A DNA stretch of 64,000 nucleotides, taken from NCBI GenBank assembly GCA_032464575.1, contig JAWDKM010000007.1, positions 269,804-333,803 on the forward strand. Direction: 5' to 3'. The first letter of the stretch is position 1, and every line of letters starts with the position of its first letter. The stretch is from Pontivivens sp032464575. Its GTDB lineage: Bacteria; Pseudomonadota; Alphaproteobacteria; Rhodobacterales; Rhodobacteraceae. Below, in pieces: positions 35,530-45,625 of the stretch. A program made the translations under genes and the position numbers. The notes beneath the pieces are model-generated. The model was not told where the DNA came from and ran no database searches. It saw only the letters and a program-made list of their open reading frames with translations.

Positions 35530-38500
35530 TCACATGAAGTCGATGGCGAAGTCCGCATCCGCGTTGATCTGATCCTCGTCCAGATCGCCGTCCGTCGTCT
35601 GGAAGCCGACGGTGACCGATTGCCCGTCCGCGAGCGTGCCGTTCCAGTCGACGGCGTCGAGGCTGACGCGGCCGTCTTCCGCTTCGGTCAGATCGGCGTT
35701 CCAGGCGCTTGCGATCTCGACCGGCAGATCGAACTCCACATCCCAGCCGCTCACCGTGCGTCCGCTGTTGTTGGTCAGGGTCATCTCGACCACGGCACCG
35801 CTGCCCCAGTCGTCCTTCACGTCCAGATAGGCGGAGACCGCATTGCCCGGGGCGGGATCCACCGGATCGGGGTCGCCGCCACCGGTATCGGGATCCGGAT
35901 CGACGGGATCTGGATCGACAGGATCGGGGTCCACCGGGTCCGGATCGCCACCGCCAGTGCCCGGGTCGGGATCGACGGGATCCGGCACGACCGGCTCCGC
36001 ACCCGCGTCCAGCAACCCTTCGAGCGCACCGGCCAGCGCGCCGGAGAACCCGGCGTTGTAGTCGGTCGCCACCTCGTTGGTGATGAAGTCGTTGCGGTCG
36101 TCGTTATACGTGCCGTCCCGCCCGGGACCGCCGACGAGGGCGCCCTCCAGCGTGTACTCGTTGTCGCCCGGCGCCTGCGCGTAGGTCGTTCCCGATGCCG
36201 CGCGATGGTGCGGGTTGAGCGGGAAGTCGTCGCCGAAGCCGACCACGTAGGAGAACCCGTCGGGGTTGTCGCCCATCATGTAGTCGAGCTGATCGGTGGA
36301 GAACTGGCGCAGCTCCTCGGCGCGGGCGTCGTTGCCCTTGCCCGCCTCGATCTTCGCCTGAACCTGGGCCAGCAGCGCCGTGTTGCCCGCATAGCGGTTG
36401 GAGCCCCACTGGTCGACCCAGGCCAGGCCGTCATTGGTCTCCGTGCCTTCGAGCTTGTGGATGCCGTCCATGTGGAAGTCGAGATGGGCGTTGATGTCGT
36501 TGACGTACTGCGCCTTGCCGGTCTGCTCGGCCAGGAACAGGGCCGTGGGATGCCCCTTGTCGTCCCAGTTCATGGCCCAGTTCGTGGCGGCGGCGCTGTA
36601 GTACTGCTCCGACTTCGCGAGGTAGCTCGCATCGCCCGTCGCCTGGAAGAGCCAGTTCGCCGACCAGGCGAGCTCGTCCTCGAACCCACTCCACGAGTTG
36701 TAGAAGGAGGCAACGTTGGGGATCGCGTCGGAATACTTGCCCTGGTAGGTCTCCGCGAAGTCGAAGAGCTGGATCGCCTTCTCCAGCAGCTCATCCGCAT
36801 AGGCCGTGTCGCCCTGGTTGCGGAAGAAGATCGAGGACGAGGCCAGCGCCGCTGCCGTCTCCCCAGTCACGTCCGAGCCCGGGTTCTGCGCATCGACCGA
36901 GAAGGTCGGGCGGTCCATTGTCATGTCCTCGGGCGCGCCCCAGTAGGCGTGATCGACATTGCCGTCCCCGACCTGCGCGTGGAACACGTCGTCCGAGATG
37001 TCGGCGGTGCCCTTGTCGTCATAGGCCTGCAGGAAATAGTCGTTGAGCTGGCGAAGGTGGCTGTCGAGATCCTCGTAGCCGTTCGCCGCCTTGTACCCCG
37101 TCTCGAACTCGATCCCGCCCCACGCGAGCGTGGTCGCGGTATAGGCCATCGGCAGGCCGAACTTCACGTGGTCACCCGCGTCGAACATGCCGCCCGACAG
37201 GTCGCGGCCCACATCCGCCCCGTCATTCGGCGTGGAGTCGCCGCGCCATGAGATCGGGTGATCGTCGTCGAGATCGCCAGCGTAGTTGGCGTAGTAGAAG
37301 TTCATCGACTTATCGAGAACCTCGGCATAGTCCGCCGCCGCGAAGGGGCTGCCGTTGCCGCCGTCATAGGAGCCGCCGGTGCCGGGATCGGGGTCCGGGT
37401 CGCCGCCACCGGTATCCGGGTCGGGATCGCCACCGCCGGTATCTGGGTCGCCCCCCGTATCGCCGCCCCCGGTGTCACCACCCGTGTCACCGCCGCCGGT
37501 GTCACCTCCCGTATCGCCGCCGATATCACCGTCAGTGTCTCCACCGCCCGTGTCGCCGCCGGTGTCACTTCCCGCATCGACCGGTTCGCCGTTCACGAGG
37601 ATGCCGGAAATCGAGGTGTCGGATCCCGCGGCCTGGAAACCGAACGAGATCTCCTGACCGCCCGCCACATTGGCGTTATAAGATACATTGCGGATCGTGT
37701 AGACGTCGCCTTCGCGGCTGACGATCTCCGCATTCCAGATGTTGGTGATCTCGGCAGTGGAGGTGAATGTGATCTCCCAACCGTTCGTTGCAGCGCTCGG
37801 CGTGAAGCTCGCCTGCGCAACGAAGCCGCCGTTCCACTGGTTGCTCGTGTCGAACGTCACCACGCTGTCGCCGGTGGCGCCTCCGGTCCCGGGATCGGGA
37901 TCACCGCCACCGGTATCGCCGCCGGTGTCTCCACCGGTATCGCCGCCGGTATCTCCACCCGTATTGCCGCCGTTATCACCACCTCCGGTGTCGCCGCCAG
38001 TGTCGCCGCCACCGTTGCCCGCGTCAGGGTCGATCGGGGTGCCGGTGTAATCGGGCTGGCTGTGGTATGGCGCGCGATCGACACCGCCCGCCATGGGCAC
38101 GCTCTTGCCGCTGTAGATGTTCTCGTAGGTGAAGCCGTCGATCTTGTCGGCCAGGCTCATCCGGCCTGCGACGTTGTCCTCCAGCTGGTTCGCCCGCCAT
38201 TCGAAATGCGAGCTGTCCAGGTCGTCGAAGGTGACGCCGCGCAGGGTCAGGCTCTGCCCCGTGATCGGGCTGTAGAAGCGCACGCCCTCGCCCGTCTGCT
38301 CCGCCACGAAGTTCAGCTCCTGATCGCCGCGGACGCTCAGGTAGAACATGCTGATCTTGTCGGTGGCCGGATCGAAATCGACGACCTCGACGAGGTTGGC
38401 TTCGTGCGAGCGGACGTAAACGGTGTTCTCGCGCACTAGCCCGGTGCCGTTTTCGTAGGCGAGCGAGGCGCTGAGATCCTGCTGCAGGTGCGCATCCGCG

Positions 38501-39663
38501 ATCGGCGCGAAGTTGTCGGCGGTCAGGTCCGAGAGGTAGACGCCCTCCAACAACAGGGATTTCCCGCTGTCGAACATGTGGACCATCTTGAACCCTTCGG
38601 CGGTGTCGACGCCGATCTGGTTGTGGATCGAGTCCGAGCCGAGGTCGAGAACGTCCTTCGACGGGTCGAAGTTCTGGACGAGGGTGGTGCTGCCGACCCG
38701 GTAGGTCGTGCCGGTGCCGTCCATGCCGCCATCCGGGCTGTCCCCGCCCGTATCGCCGCCCATGTCTCCCCCGTGGTCATGGTCGCCGTGATCGTGGTCG
38801 CCGTGGTGGTGGTCACCGCCCATGTCGCCACCGTCCGTGCCGCCGTCCCCCATGTCGGGATCGGGATCGACCGGATCGGGGTCCACCGGATCGATTGGCG
38901 TGCCCGTGTTATCGGCGGTGATCCCCTCGCCCAGCGGATCACTCAGCAGCACCATCGACTGGAAGTAGTTGGCCACGTCCGCCTCGGGCACGTCGAGCGC
39001 GGACCACTGCGGATAGTCGAACGTGTCGTTCATGAAGGGCTGCATCTGGTCGTGGCTCAGCACCGTCAGGTGGTTCACGTCGTGCGACACCGCCCCGTCG
39101 AGCGGCAAACCGCCATGGGTCACGCCGTGCATCCAGCCGCCGTAATGAGGCTCCATCTTCAGCGTGTTGACGAAGGTGTCGACCAGGCCCTGGGCTTCGA
39201 GATACTCCGCATAGCCCTCCAGACCGAATTCCTCGACCATCTGCATGACGTTTTCGGTCGTGCCCAGCCGGGCCTCGCGCTGGATGTCGGCGAGGATCTG
39301 GGGATCGAAGGCTTCATCGCGGATCCAGCCGACCTTCGCGCCCTGCATGCCGTAGTAGAGCCCGACGCCCTTCTCGGTCTCGCCATAGGGGGTGGGGTTG
39401 TTCGTCATCTGGTTGGCGTAGGCCCAGGCGCCGACATCCTCCAGGTTGAGCGCTTCGAGGCCGAGAAACGCCCGCAGGCCGTTATAGGACACGAGGGCCT
39501 CGGTGGTAATCGGCGTGCGCCCGCCCTCCAGGCTGTCCTCATGCGTATGGCTGCTGGTGCCGTGGAAGATCCCGAACTCCGTGATGTCCATGTAGGCGCT
39601 GTTGCTGTCGTGGCCGCCCGCCATGCCGTGGGTATGCCCGCCGTTCATGTTGCTTCCGTCCAT
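35530..39663 (-). CDS. Multidomain GH9 cellulase (endoglucanase) with CBM2-type domains
   Basis: The protein has 1377 residues. An N-terminal region (1 to about 255) of unknown family is followed by a His/Asp-rich stretch (about 278-300, with HGDHDHGDHDHGG). Two beta-rich modules of about 90 residues follow, each with an NFDPSKDVLDLG or DFDPATDKISMF start and a L-x-G-V-x-x-x-D-L end. A CBM2-like domain (about 600-690) and the GH9 catalytic domain (about 774-1217) come next; the latter has SWRGDS, the catalytic FDAGDHVKFG, NPHHRAASG and DRNDFITNE with the acid Glu. A final CBM2 lies at about 1277-1377. There is no signal peptide, so type I or another leaderless export is likely. GGAG lies 8 bases before the ATG. 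It should cut beta-1,4-glucan such as cellulose. Confidence 0.88.
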   Translation of the reverse strand: MDGSNMNGGHTHGMAGGHDSNSAYMDITEFGIFHGTSSHTHEDSLEGGRTPITTEALVSYNGLRAFLGLEALNLEDVGAWAYANQMTNNPTPYGETEKGVGLYYGMQGAKVGWIRDEAFDPQILADIQREARLGTTENVMQMVEEFGLEGYAEYLEAQGLVDTFVNTLKMEPHYGGWMHGVTHGGLPLDGAVSHDVNHLTVLSHDQMQPFMNDTFDYPQWSALDVPEADVANYFQSMVLLSDPLGEGITADNTGTPIDPVDPDPVDPDPDMGDGGTDGGDMGGDHHHGDHDHGDHDHGGDMGGDTGGDSPDGGMDGTGTTYRVGSTTLVQNFDPSKDVLDLGSDSIHNQIGVDTAEGFKMVHMFDSGKSLLLEGVYLSDLTADNFAPIADAHLQQDLSASLAYENGTGLVRENTVYVRSHEANLVEVVDFDPATDKISMFYLSVRGDQELNFVAEQTGEGVRFYSPITGQSLTLRGVTFDDLDSSHFEWRANQLEDNVAGRMSLADKIDGFTYENIYSGKSVPMAGGVDRAPYHSQPDYTGTPIDPDAGNGGGDTGGDTGGGDNGGNTGGDTGGDTGGDTGGDTGGGDPDPGTGGATGDSVVTFDTSNQWNGGFVAQASFTPSAATNGWEITFTSTAEITNIWNAEIVSREGDVYTIRNVSYNANVAGGQEISFGFQAAGSDTSISGILVNGEPVDAGSDTGGDTGGGDTDGDIGGDTGGDTGGGDTGGDTGGGDTGGDPDTGGGDPDPDTGGGDPDPDPGTGGSYDGGNGSPFAAADYAEVLDKSMNFYYANYAGDLDDDHPISWRGDSTPNDGADVGRDLSGGMFDAGDHVKFGLPMAYTATTLAWGGIEFETGYKAANGYEDLDSHLRQLNDYFLQAYDDKGTADISDDVFHAQVGDGNVDHAYWGAPEDMTMDRPTFSVDAQNPGSDVTGETAAALASSSIFFRNQGDTAYADELLEKAIQLFDFAETYQGKYSDAIPNVASFYNSWSGFEDELAWSANWLFQATGDASYLAKSEQYYSAAATNWAMNWDDKGHPTALFLAEQTGKAQYVNDINAHLDFHMDGIHKLEGTETNDGLAWVDQWGSNRYAGNTALLAQVQAKIEAGKGNDARAEELRQFSTDQLDYMMGDNPDGFSYVVGFGDDFPLNPHHRAASGTTYAQAPGDNEYTLEGALVGGPGRDGTYNDDRNDFITNEVATDYNAGFSGALAGALEGLLDAGAEPVVPDPVDPDPGTGGGDPDPVDPDPVDPDPVDPDPDTGGGDPDPVDPAPGNAVSAYLDVKDDWGSGAVVEMTLTNNSGRTVSGWDVEFDLPVEIASAWNADLTEAEDGRVSLDAVDWNGTLADGQSVTVGFQTTDGDLDEDQINADADFAIDFM
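35850..38030 (-). repeat. Low-complexity linker repeats in the cellulase gene
   Basis: Three linker blocks encode short tandem repeats: DPDPVDPDP at about 35850-35990, and GGDTGGDTGG-type repeats at about 37380-37575 and 37870-38030. They separate folded modules and are flexible acidic spacers that may bind Ca2+. At DNA level they appear as repeated GGTATCGCCGCC-like units. Confidence 0.75.
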
Positions 39664-40943
39664 GTCCGTATCTCCACCTCTGTGCCGCAGAACGGCGCAT
39701 CTTTTTCAGGACGGGGCGCAGACTGATCCCTGCGCTCCGGTCTTCTGGTTCTGTGCGGGATGCTTTTCACACCGAGATGCTGTCAGGACGCGTTGACAGT
39801 CGTCCGTGCCAGCCATCCGCTCGGGGATGGCGATGATGGGCGTGGTGCCCGAACAGTCGCTCAGTTGTCGTGAAAGCTGACGGCGCCGCCGCCTATATTC
39901 GTGATCTGGATCTCAGACACAAACTACATGCGGGTACAAATGATACCGATAAGATGACCAAGGAGTCATGCCGGGATCCCCCCGGGATACCCGCTCTATT
40001 CTGTACAGTCACGGCCAATCCCCTTTTGACCTTTAGCGTGCATATCATTGTTGACGATCCACCATGGGGCGAGCAAGTCAATCTTTCCGCCTCGGTTGAG
40101 AGGTCGGCACGATCCTGCCATCTGGTGGAATTGGCTCATGATGACGCCGTTCTGGTGCGTGCTCACGACGCGTTACAGCAAACTTGAGCCATATCGGCGA
40201 TCCGAGGCGACGTTGCGGAGCGTTGATCACGCCCAAGCTCTCGAAATCGTGAACGGAAAGCTGGTTGTTATTTGCACGGCTCGACATCCGCGCCCCCGTC
40301 GTCATCCGCTCCAATCGACGTGCAGATCACGCCGTTCCGCGGGGCTGTCCAAGATGATCGACAATCCGCGCTTCGGTCCATCCGTGCGGCAACAACAGTA
40401 AGGAGATGCCAGCCTCGATCGCCGATGCCGACATCGTGCATATGATCGGGTGGCGTAGGAAAATCGATGATGCCGAAGTTTGCCTCGGCGCGATCTATCC
40501 CGGCGCGCGCTCTGCTCGAGGCATAGCGACGTATCCTTGGCACGAGCGTTCTCGATGGTTTCGGGGTTAAGGCAATAACGCTGCAGACGACAGGCTTCCG
40601 CGCTGCCAACTCGTTAACGGCGGTGGTATCAAGCATCCGACGCGCAAGAAGTTCTCAAGCCGCGCCCTCTGGATCTGAAGACCGTGGAACGGCCTGCCCC
40701 CTACGCTTCCGCACCGCCTCCAGCCAAGCTCAGAGCGTTGTCCCTTTGCTTCCGAGACAGCAGTGATGATCATCCACATGCAGGCCCACCTTGCTCTCCG
40801 CCAGGATCGCGACGATCCGCTCCTGACCGAGCCTCTTCTCCACCCGGGAGATGCTCTACAGCTTCCACCTTTGTCCCGGCCGGTCGGATAGCAGCATGTC
40901 ATAGCGCTCCGTCGATGCCGCAACTGCTTCCGCAAGTGACGAC
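39664..40943. other. 1.28-kb stretch with no supported gene, possible mobile-element debris
   Basis: No open frame here has convincing coding character. GC content is lower than average at about 39880-40080. On the minus strand at about 40780-40850 a short segment reads GQERIVAILAESKVG, faintly like the start of IS3-type transposase OrfA proteins, but stops interrupt it. The promoter of the cellulase gene must lie at the left end. Confidence 0.4.
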
Positions 40944-41672
40944 CTACCCGGGATCCGCACCGAAGTACTTTTCGTAGAGCGCCTCGAAGGTGCCATCGCT
41001 CCGCACGCTCTCCAAGGCGGCGCGAAGGTCTTCCATGACGTGTTCCGGATACCCGTCGCTCGCCGCCAGCCATAGGGACGTGGTGCGGATTGGCTGTCCG
41101 CTCACCAGATCTTCCGCGGGAAAGCCGAGCTGGTTCCAGATGAAGATCGCGCGCTGAGCCAGGGTGAAGACCGCGTCCACCCGGTCGGCTTCGAGCTTTA
41201 GCAGGCTCTGTTCGACCCGGCTTTGCTCGAAGTTGGTCAGGCCCTCGCGAACGAGGGCATCCGTGTACACGCCTTGCGATCCGATGAGCCCCACGGTGGA
41301 CGCGTCTTCGTAAGAATCGATCGGGCGATCCGTCGTCACGAACACCCACTCCACATCCACGAGCTGATCGATCCAGTCGTAGAGCGGCTCCCGTTTCTCG
41401 GTCCGCGTCATGCCGAAGATCAGAACGTCGTCGCCGTCCGTCGCGATCTGCTGCGCACGCTTCCAAGGGTAGTATTCGATCTCCAGCCCGTATCCGGCGC
41501 GTTCCGCCATGAGGGTGACGAGCTCATGATTGAAGCCGGGCAGTTCCTCCCCGTGTCCGCGCGACATCGGCGAGACATCCGCACTGGTGACGGCCCGAAG
41601 CGTCTGCGCGTGAAGCGAACCCGCAAGCAGGATGCCGGAAAGGATCACACTGCCGAACCACTGGTATCTCAT
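40944..41672 (-). CDS. Periplasmic substrate-binding protein (SBP_bac_3, amino-acid type)
   Basis: This is a 242-residue protein with a signal peptide ending SLHAQ. It has the family-3 solute-binding pattern: P-G-F-N-x-E-L near residue 45, YPWKRAQQ, the hinge GMTRTEKRE, and a C-terminal helix FEALYEKYF. No permease or ATPase gene is nearby. Instead it is divergent from a chemoreceptor 124 bases away, so it may present a ligand to that receptor, or be an orphan transporter component. The ligand is unknown. Confidence 0.82.
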   Translation of the reverse strand: MRYQWFGSVILSGILLAGSLHAQTLRAVTSADVSPMSRGHGEELPGFNHELVTLMAERAGYGLEIEYYPWKRAQQIATDGDDVLIFGMTRTEKREPLYDWIDQLVDVEWVFVTTDRPIDSYEDASTVGLIGSQGVYTDALVREGLTNFEQSRVEQSLLKLEADRVDAVFTLAQRAIFIWNQLGFPAEDLVSGQPIRTTSLWLAASDGYPEHVMEDLRAALESVRSDGTFEALYEKYFGADPG

Positions 41673-41796
41673 GATTGCCTCCTTGTCGCTGCCGGGGAGA
41701 CAATCGCCGCAATGTCCTTCGAAGCCGTTAAGGCGCTCATAAAGGAAACCGAAATGAAAAGGCCGGATGCTCCGCGGAAACCGAAGAGAGCATCAG

Positions 41797-43701
41797 ATGT
41801 ACTCCATTCGATTCAAGCTGCCCGCGATCACGCTCCTGTTCGTGTTCGCCTTCATGACCGCCATCACGGTCTACTGGGCCCGTGCGCACGTCTCGGAAAT
41901 GCGCACGAGCTTCGACGCCATGATGCGCCAGACAGCCACGTTCCTCGCGCCGCCGCTTGCGAACGCGGTCTGGAATTTCGAGGTCGGACAGGCCGAAAAG
42001 GCCCTGCTCGGCCTGGAGGTCAACGACAGCTACCTGTTCAGCATCGTTCGATCCGACGGAGATATCTTCGTTCAGGACCGCGCCGATCTTGATGACCGGG
42101 CCGATGGTTGGGACCCTCTCGATATCGGCGACGGTGCCGGCACGCTTGCAGACGGCGAGATGCAGGTCGAGCTCGTGGACAGCGACGACGACCGCATCGC
42201 CCTGATCCACGTGCCGCTGACCACCAGTGACGGGCGCGACGTCGGAACGGCGACGTTCGGCTTCACGACGGAGGCCATCGACAGGAGCATCGACACGCTC
42301 TGGCGTCGCGCCTGCTGGATCGGCCTGATCAGCGCGGTTCTAATCTCGCTCGCGCTCTACGCCTTCGCGCGATCCATAACCGTGCCCCTTCACAACGTCG
42401 CCGCCGCCGTTGCCAAGGTTTCTCGCGGCGATCTCGACTTCGAGAACACCGATCGGGACCGCCGCGACGAAATCGGCCTGATCGCGCGCGCAATCGACGA
42501 TTTCCGGGAGAAGACGCGGCAGTTGCGACATGTGGAACGCGCACGGGAGCAAGAGCGCGGGCGGGCCGAGCGCGAGAGGGAGGCGATGCTCGCCGAGCTG
42601 TCGACCTCGGTGGGAGACGTGCTCTCCCGCGCGGCCGTCGGGGACTTCTCCACGAGGGTCGGCGCGGAGTTCGACGACGACGCGCTCGAACACCTCGCCG
42701 GCGACCTCAACAAGGTCCTCGACATCATGGAGACCGGTCTCGACGAAATCCGCGATGCGATGTCGAGGCTGGCCGAAGGTGATCTCGATCGCCCGATGCA
42801 GACGGATTTCCCCGGTACCTTCGGTCGCGTCGCGCACAGCGTAAACTCGACGATGCAGAAACTTGGCAAGATCATAAGCGAGATAGACCGGTCCAGCCGA
42901 CAGGTCAGCGACTCGGCGCGGGGCGCCATGCGCCGCGCCGAAGCGGCATCGCACCGCAGCCGGGAGCAGGCAGCGGAGGTCGAAAAGACGTCCTCGTCCA
43001 TCGAGGAGGTTTCATCTCTCGTCACCCGGAGCGCCGAGGCCCTGCGCGGCATGGCGAAGGAGGCGGACACAGCGCTCGCAAAGGCGACCGACAGCGAAAG
43101 GATCATCCTGGCGGGCGCAAGCACGATCCAGAACCTGGAGACCCATTCCAGGCAGATCTTCGACGTGATCCGCGTGATCGAGGACATCGCGTCGCGCACC
43201 CATCTGATCTCGCTCAACGCCTCAGTCGAGGCGGCCCAGGCCGGGTCCGAAGGGCGCGGCTTCGCGGTGGTCGCCGACGAGATCCGGTCCCTTGCCGAGG
43301 AGTCGAAGCTGGAGGCGGCCCGTGTGTCCTCCATCCTCGCAGACAGCTCCGAGCAGACCGAAACCGGGGTCCGACACATGAAGTCGGCCGAAGACCTCGT
43401 CCGGGAGAACATGCGGGGTCTGCGCGCCCTGACCTCCGTCGTCAAGGACGTGTCCCGGGACGTCGGCTCCCAGGCCGCGCAACTCAATAGCGCGGCAAGC
43501 TCGCTCCAGTCCTTCGACGAATCCACGCGCCAGAACGCCTCCGCGGCCCAGGCCGCCCAGCAGACCGCCCGACGCCTCAACCAAACGGCCCGCAGCCTCG
43601 TCTCCACATTGGCGGTGTTCGGGAAGACAGTGGAAGGAGAGCATGTCGCCACGGCTCGAACGGCGGGCGCTGAACATCAAGAGCCCCCGAACGCCGCGTG
43701 A
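41797..43701 (+). CDS. Methyl-accepting chemotaxis protein
   Basis: The 634-residue receptor has a first membrane helix near residues 8-28, a periplasmic sensing region of about 145 residues, a second helix about 177-197, HAMP-type segments to about 340, and a signalling domain. The signalling hairpin reads HLISLNASVEAAQAGSEGRG then FAVVADEIRSLAEES, the conserved tip that binds CheA/CheW. A C-terminal tail of about 25 residues follows and has no clear CheR pentapeptide. ATG 41797 is chosen as it precedes the first helix. It is divergent from the binding-protein gene. Confidence 0.92.
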   Translation: MYSIRFKLPAITLLFVFAFMTAITVYWARAHVSEMRTSFDAMMRQTATFLAPPLANAVWNFEVGQAEKALLGLEVNDSYLFSIVRSDGDIFVQDRADLDDRADGWDPLDIGDGAGTLADGEMQVELVDSDDDRIALIHVPLTTSDGRDVGTATFGFTTEAIDRSIDTLWRRACWIGLISAVLISLALYAFARSITVPLHNVAAAVAKVSRGDLDFENTDRDRRDEIGLIARAIDDFREKTRQLRHVERAREQERGRAEREREAMLAELSTSVGDVLSRAAVGDFSTRVGAEFDDDALEHLAGDLNKVLDIMETGLDEIRDAMSRLAEGDLDRPMQTDFPGTFGRVAHSVNSTMQKLGKIISEIDRSSRQVSDSARGAMRRAEAASHRSREQAAEVEKTSSSIEEVSSLVTRSAEALRGMAKEADTALAKATDSERIILAGASTIQNLETHSRQIFDVIRVIEDIASRTHLISLNASVEAAQAGSEGRGFAVVADEIRSLAEESKLEAARVSSILADSSEQTETGVRHMKSAEDLVRENMRGLRALTSVVKDVSRDVGSQAAQLNSAASSLQSFDESTRQNASAAQAAQQTARRLNQTARSLVSTLAVFGKTVEGEHVATARTAGAEHQEPPNAA

Positions 43702-43707
43702 GTGTTG

Positions 43708-43738
43708 AGCCGGACCGTTCCCACAGAGTGGTCGGGCT
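43708..43738 (+). terminator. Candidate terminator after the chemoreceptor gene
   Basis: AGCCGGACC (43708-43716) pairs with GGTCGGGCT (43730-43738) with one mismatch, 7 bases after the stop. The T run is short. Confidence 0.4.
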
Positions 43739-44756
43739 TCAGCGTCCGTGCATGACAGGGGGGGAGCATTTCTCAAAATCGAGATGACGGAGCGTCTGTT
43801 GGCCGCCTGCACCAATCTCGCCTTGGTAGTGGCTCCAACGGTCGCCTCCTCAAACACAGGGCGGAGGGGTCCTGAATAGAGCGGCGATCTACTCGGTGCG
43901 CAGGACGACCTTGGCCATTGGCATCGAAGACCTCGATGAAACGCGCTGCGGGATCGTGGTCGAAGCATGGCGCGTCGCCGCAATCCAGCCCAACGACAAG
44001 CAAGGCTTTCCGGTGCGAGCTTGCGGATACGCCGCGGCGGCCTTTCCAGGCCCGTGGCGCCAGCCAGATCTGCAACCTCATTGCCGTTCCGCGTGGCTGC
44101 GCAATGGTCGGAAGTCAAATGCTGCGAGGGTAGCGCCACCTGTGCAACTGCACCGCTCCGACGGCCGGGCCATCTCGCTACCTATGGGGCGAACAAGGGG
44201 AAAGGATGCTCCTCGCTACCGTCAGCTCAAGCGCCGAGCACGACATTCACCGTTCCGCGGCCTAACACGACCGCCGCAACGGGCATGTCCTGCGCGGTGG
44301 ATCCGGTCGCCCCACGATCGGTCGAAGAGCACTTTCTGACCGGACAGAGAATTGCCTTGCAGCGCGACCTCGTTGAAGGTGCAACTATGGGACTCGTGTC
44401 CAGGGGTCGCTGAGATCATGCTCGTGTTCATCATCGAACGCCGTCGCCGCATCTCGACCTGAAGCGAACGGCTCCAGGCAGGGGACATGCTGAAAACTAC
44501 CCCGGCACCGAAGTCCGTCACGGCGTCACGATGGCAATGTCGAGAGCGTCTCCTGAACGGCTGGGCGACGATCATCCGGATCAGCTGCCCAGCCTGGTTT
44601 GACTGCGTGTCCACGTCCGTACGGGAAAAGCCGGGCCCGCTTCTGACCGCCCCGTGACACGCCGCGGAGCCGACCGTTTCGCTGATGATAGTAGAGCTCG
44701 TTGCCTGCGTGGGAACCGTCGGGGGCCGATCACTTCACATTGCTCGACTGCACCAC
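43739..44756. other. 1.0-kb stretch with no supported gene
   Basis: Several overlapping open frames exist on both strands, but none shows a known domain, a good ribosome site or consistent codon use. The stretch may hold decayed genes. I see no RNA gene or repeat in it. Confidence 0.4.
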
Positions 44757-45539
44757 ATGTCCTCCGACATGAACCATAGATACATCTTCGTCGGTGGGCT
44801 GCATCGCTCCGGCACCTCTCTGTTGGCGGAATGCCTCGGACGGCATCACCTTATAGGGTCGATCCGGCATGCGCCGGTGCCCGAGCAGGAGGGGGTCTAC
44901 CTTCAGGGTGCCATCCCCCATGATGCCAAGGCCGGGATACCGGGCGCATGGGCGGAGGATCCGGGCGCGCATCTGGTGGAGGGCTGCGCCTACGATCGTC
45001 TCGAGACGCGCGAGCGCATCGAGGCCGACTGGGCGCCCTGGTTTCCCCCGACCACGCCGTGGCGGGTCGAGAAGTCTCCGGTGAACCTGCTGCGGTCGCG
45101 GCTCTACCAGCAGCTCTTTCCCACATGCGTCTTTCTCTTCGTGGTGCGGCACCCCGTTGCCGTCAGTGCGGCCACGGCGAAATGGTCGTCCCGCAGTCCC
45201 GAAGAGCTGCTGGGGCACTGGCAGGTCGCGCATCAGCTCCTGCTCGGCGACCTTGCCCATCTTCATTGCTGGCTCGTCGTCCGCTACGAAGACCTGATCG
45301 CGGACCCGGACCAGGCGCTGCGCCGGGTCTTCGACTTTCTCGACCTGGCGCATGTCGACCCGCCGCCGGGTATCCGCCCGGACGGAAATGCGGCGTATTT
45401 CCAGGATTGGTCTGACAGCGTCCGGCCCGTACCGGCCGCGGCGTCGTTCGGATACGGGCTCGCCCCCATCGCCGTCACACCGATGGAGAAGCCGGCCGGG
45501 CACCACTATTACCGATCGATCACCGAGATCGTATCCTGA
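44757..45539 (+). CDS. Sulfotransferase family protein
   Basis: This 260-residue protein has a 5'-phosphosulfate-binding loop GGLHRSGTSLLAE near the N-terminus and a 3'-phosphate-binding segment VVRHPVAVSAATAKW, then a third family landmark VVRYEDLIADPDQALRRVF. It should transfer sulfate from PAPS to a hydroxyl or amine, perhaps of a glycan or lipid given the glycosyltransferases beside it. The start is uncertain: ATG 44757 or ATG 44769, neither with a clear ribosome site. Confidence 0.8.
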   Translation: MSSDMNHRYIFVGGLHRSGTSLLAECLGRHHLIGSIRHAPVPEQEGVYLQGAIPHDAKAGIPGAWAEDPGAHLVEGCAYDRLETRERIEADWAPWFPPTTPWRVEKSPVNLLRSRLYQQLFPTCVFLFVVRHPVAVSAATAKWSSRSPEELLGHWQVAHQLLLGDLAHLHCWLVVRYEDLIADPDQALRRVFDFLDLAHVDPPPGIRPDGNAAYFQDWSDSVRPVPAAASFGYGLAPIAVTPMEKPAGHHYYRSITEIVS

Positions 45540-45625
45540 CCGACGCGGCCGATCGGTTGCGTTCAGGCCATTGAATTCGTCCCGCATCCACTCACGTGAA
45601 TTGAAAGCGCGGGAGGATCAGATCA

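Noticed and set aside
37380..38030. Regular short DNA repeats that could suggest a CRISPR array
   Set aside because: Units are multiples of three, in frame, and encode GGDTGG linkers; there are no unique spacers.
35509..39726. Long plus-strand frames opposite the cellulase gene
   Set aside because: Repetitive Arg/Val/Gly shadow of the GH9 gene, which has catalytic signatures on the minus strand.
40567..41466. 299-codon minus-strand frame overlapping the binding-protein gene
   Set aside because: It is out of frame with the well-supported SBP gene and its unique part has no domain; only a faint IS-like phrase occurs in another frame.
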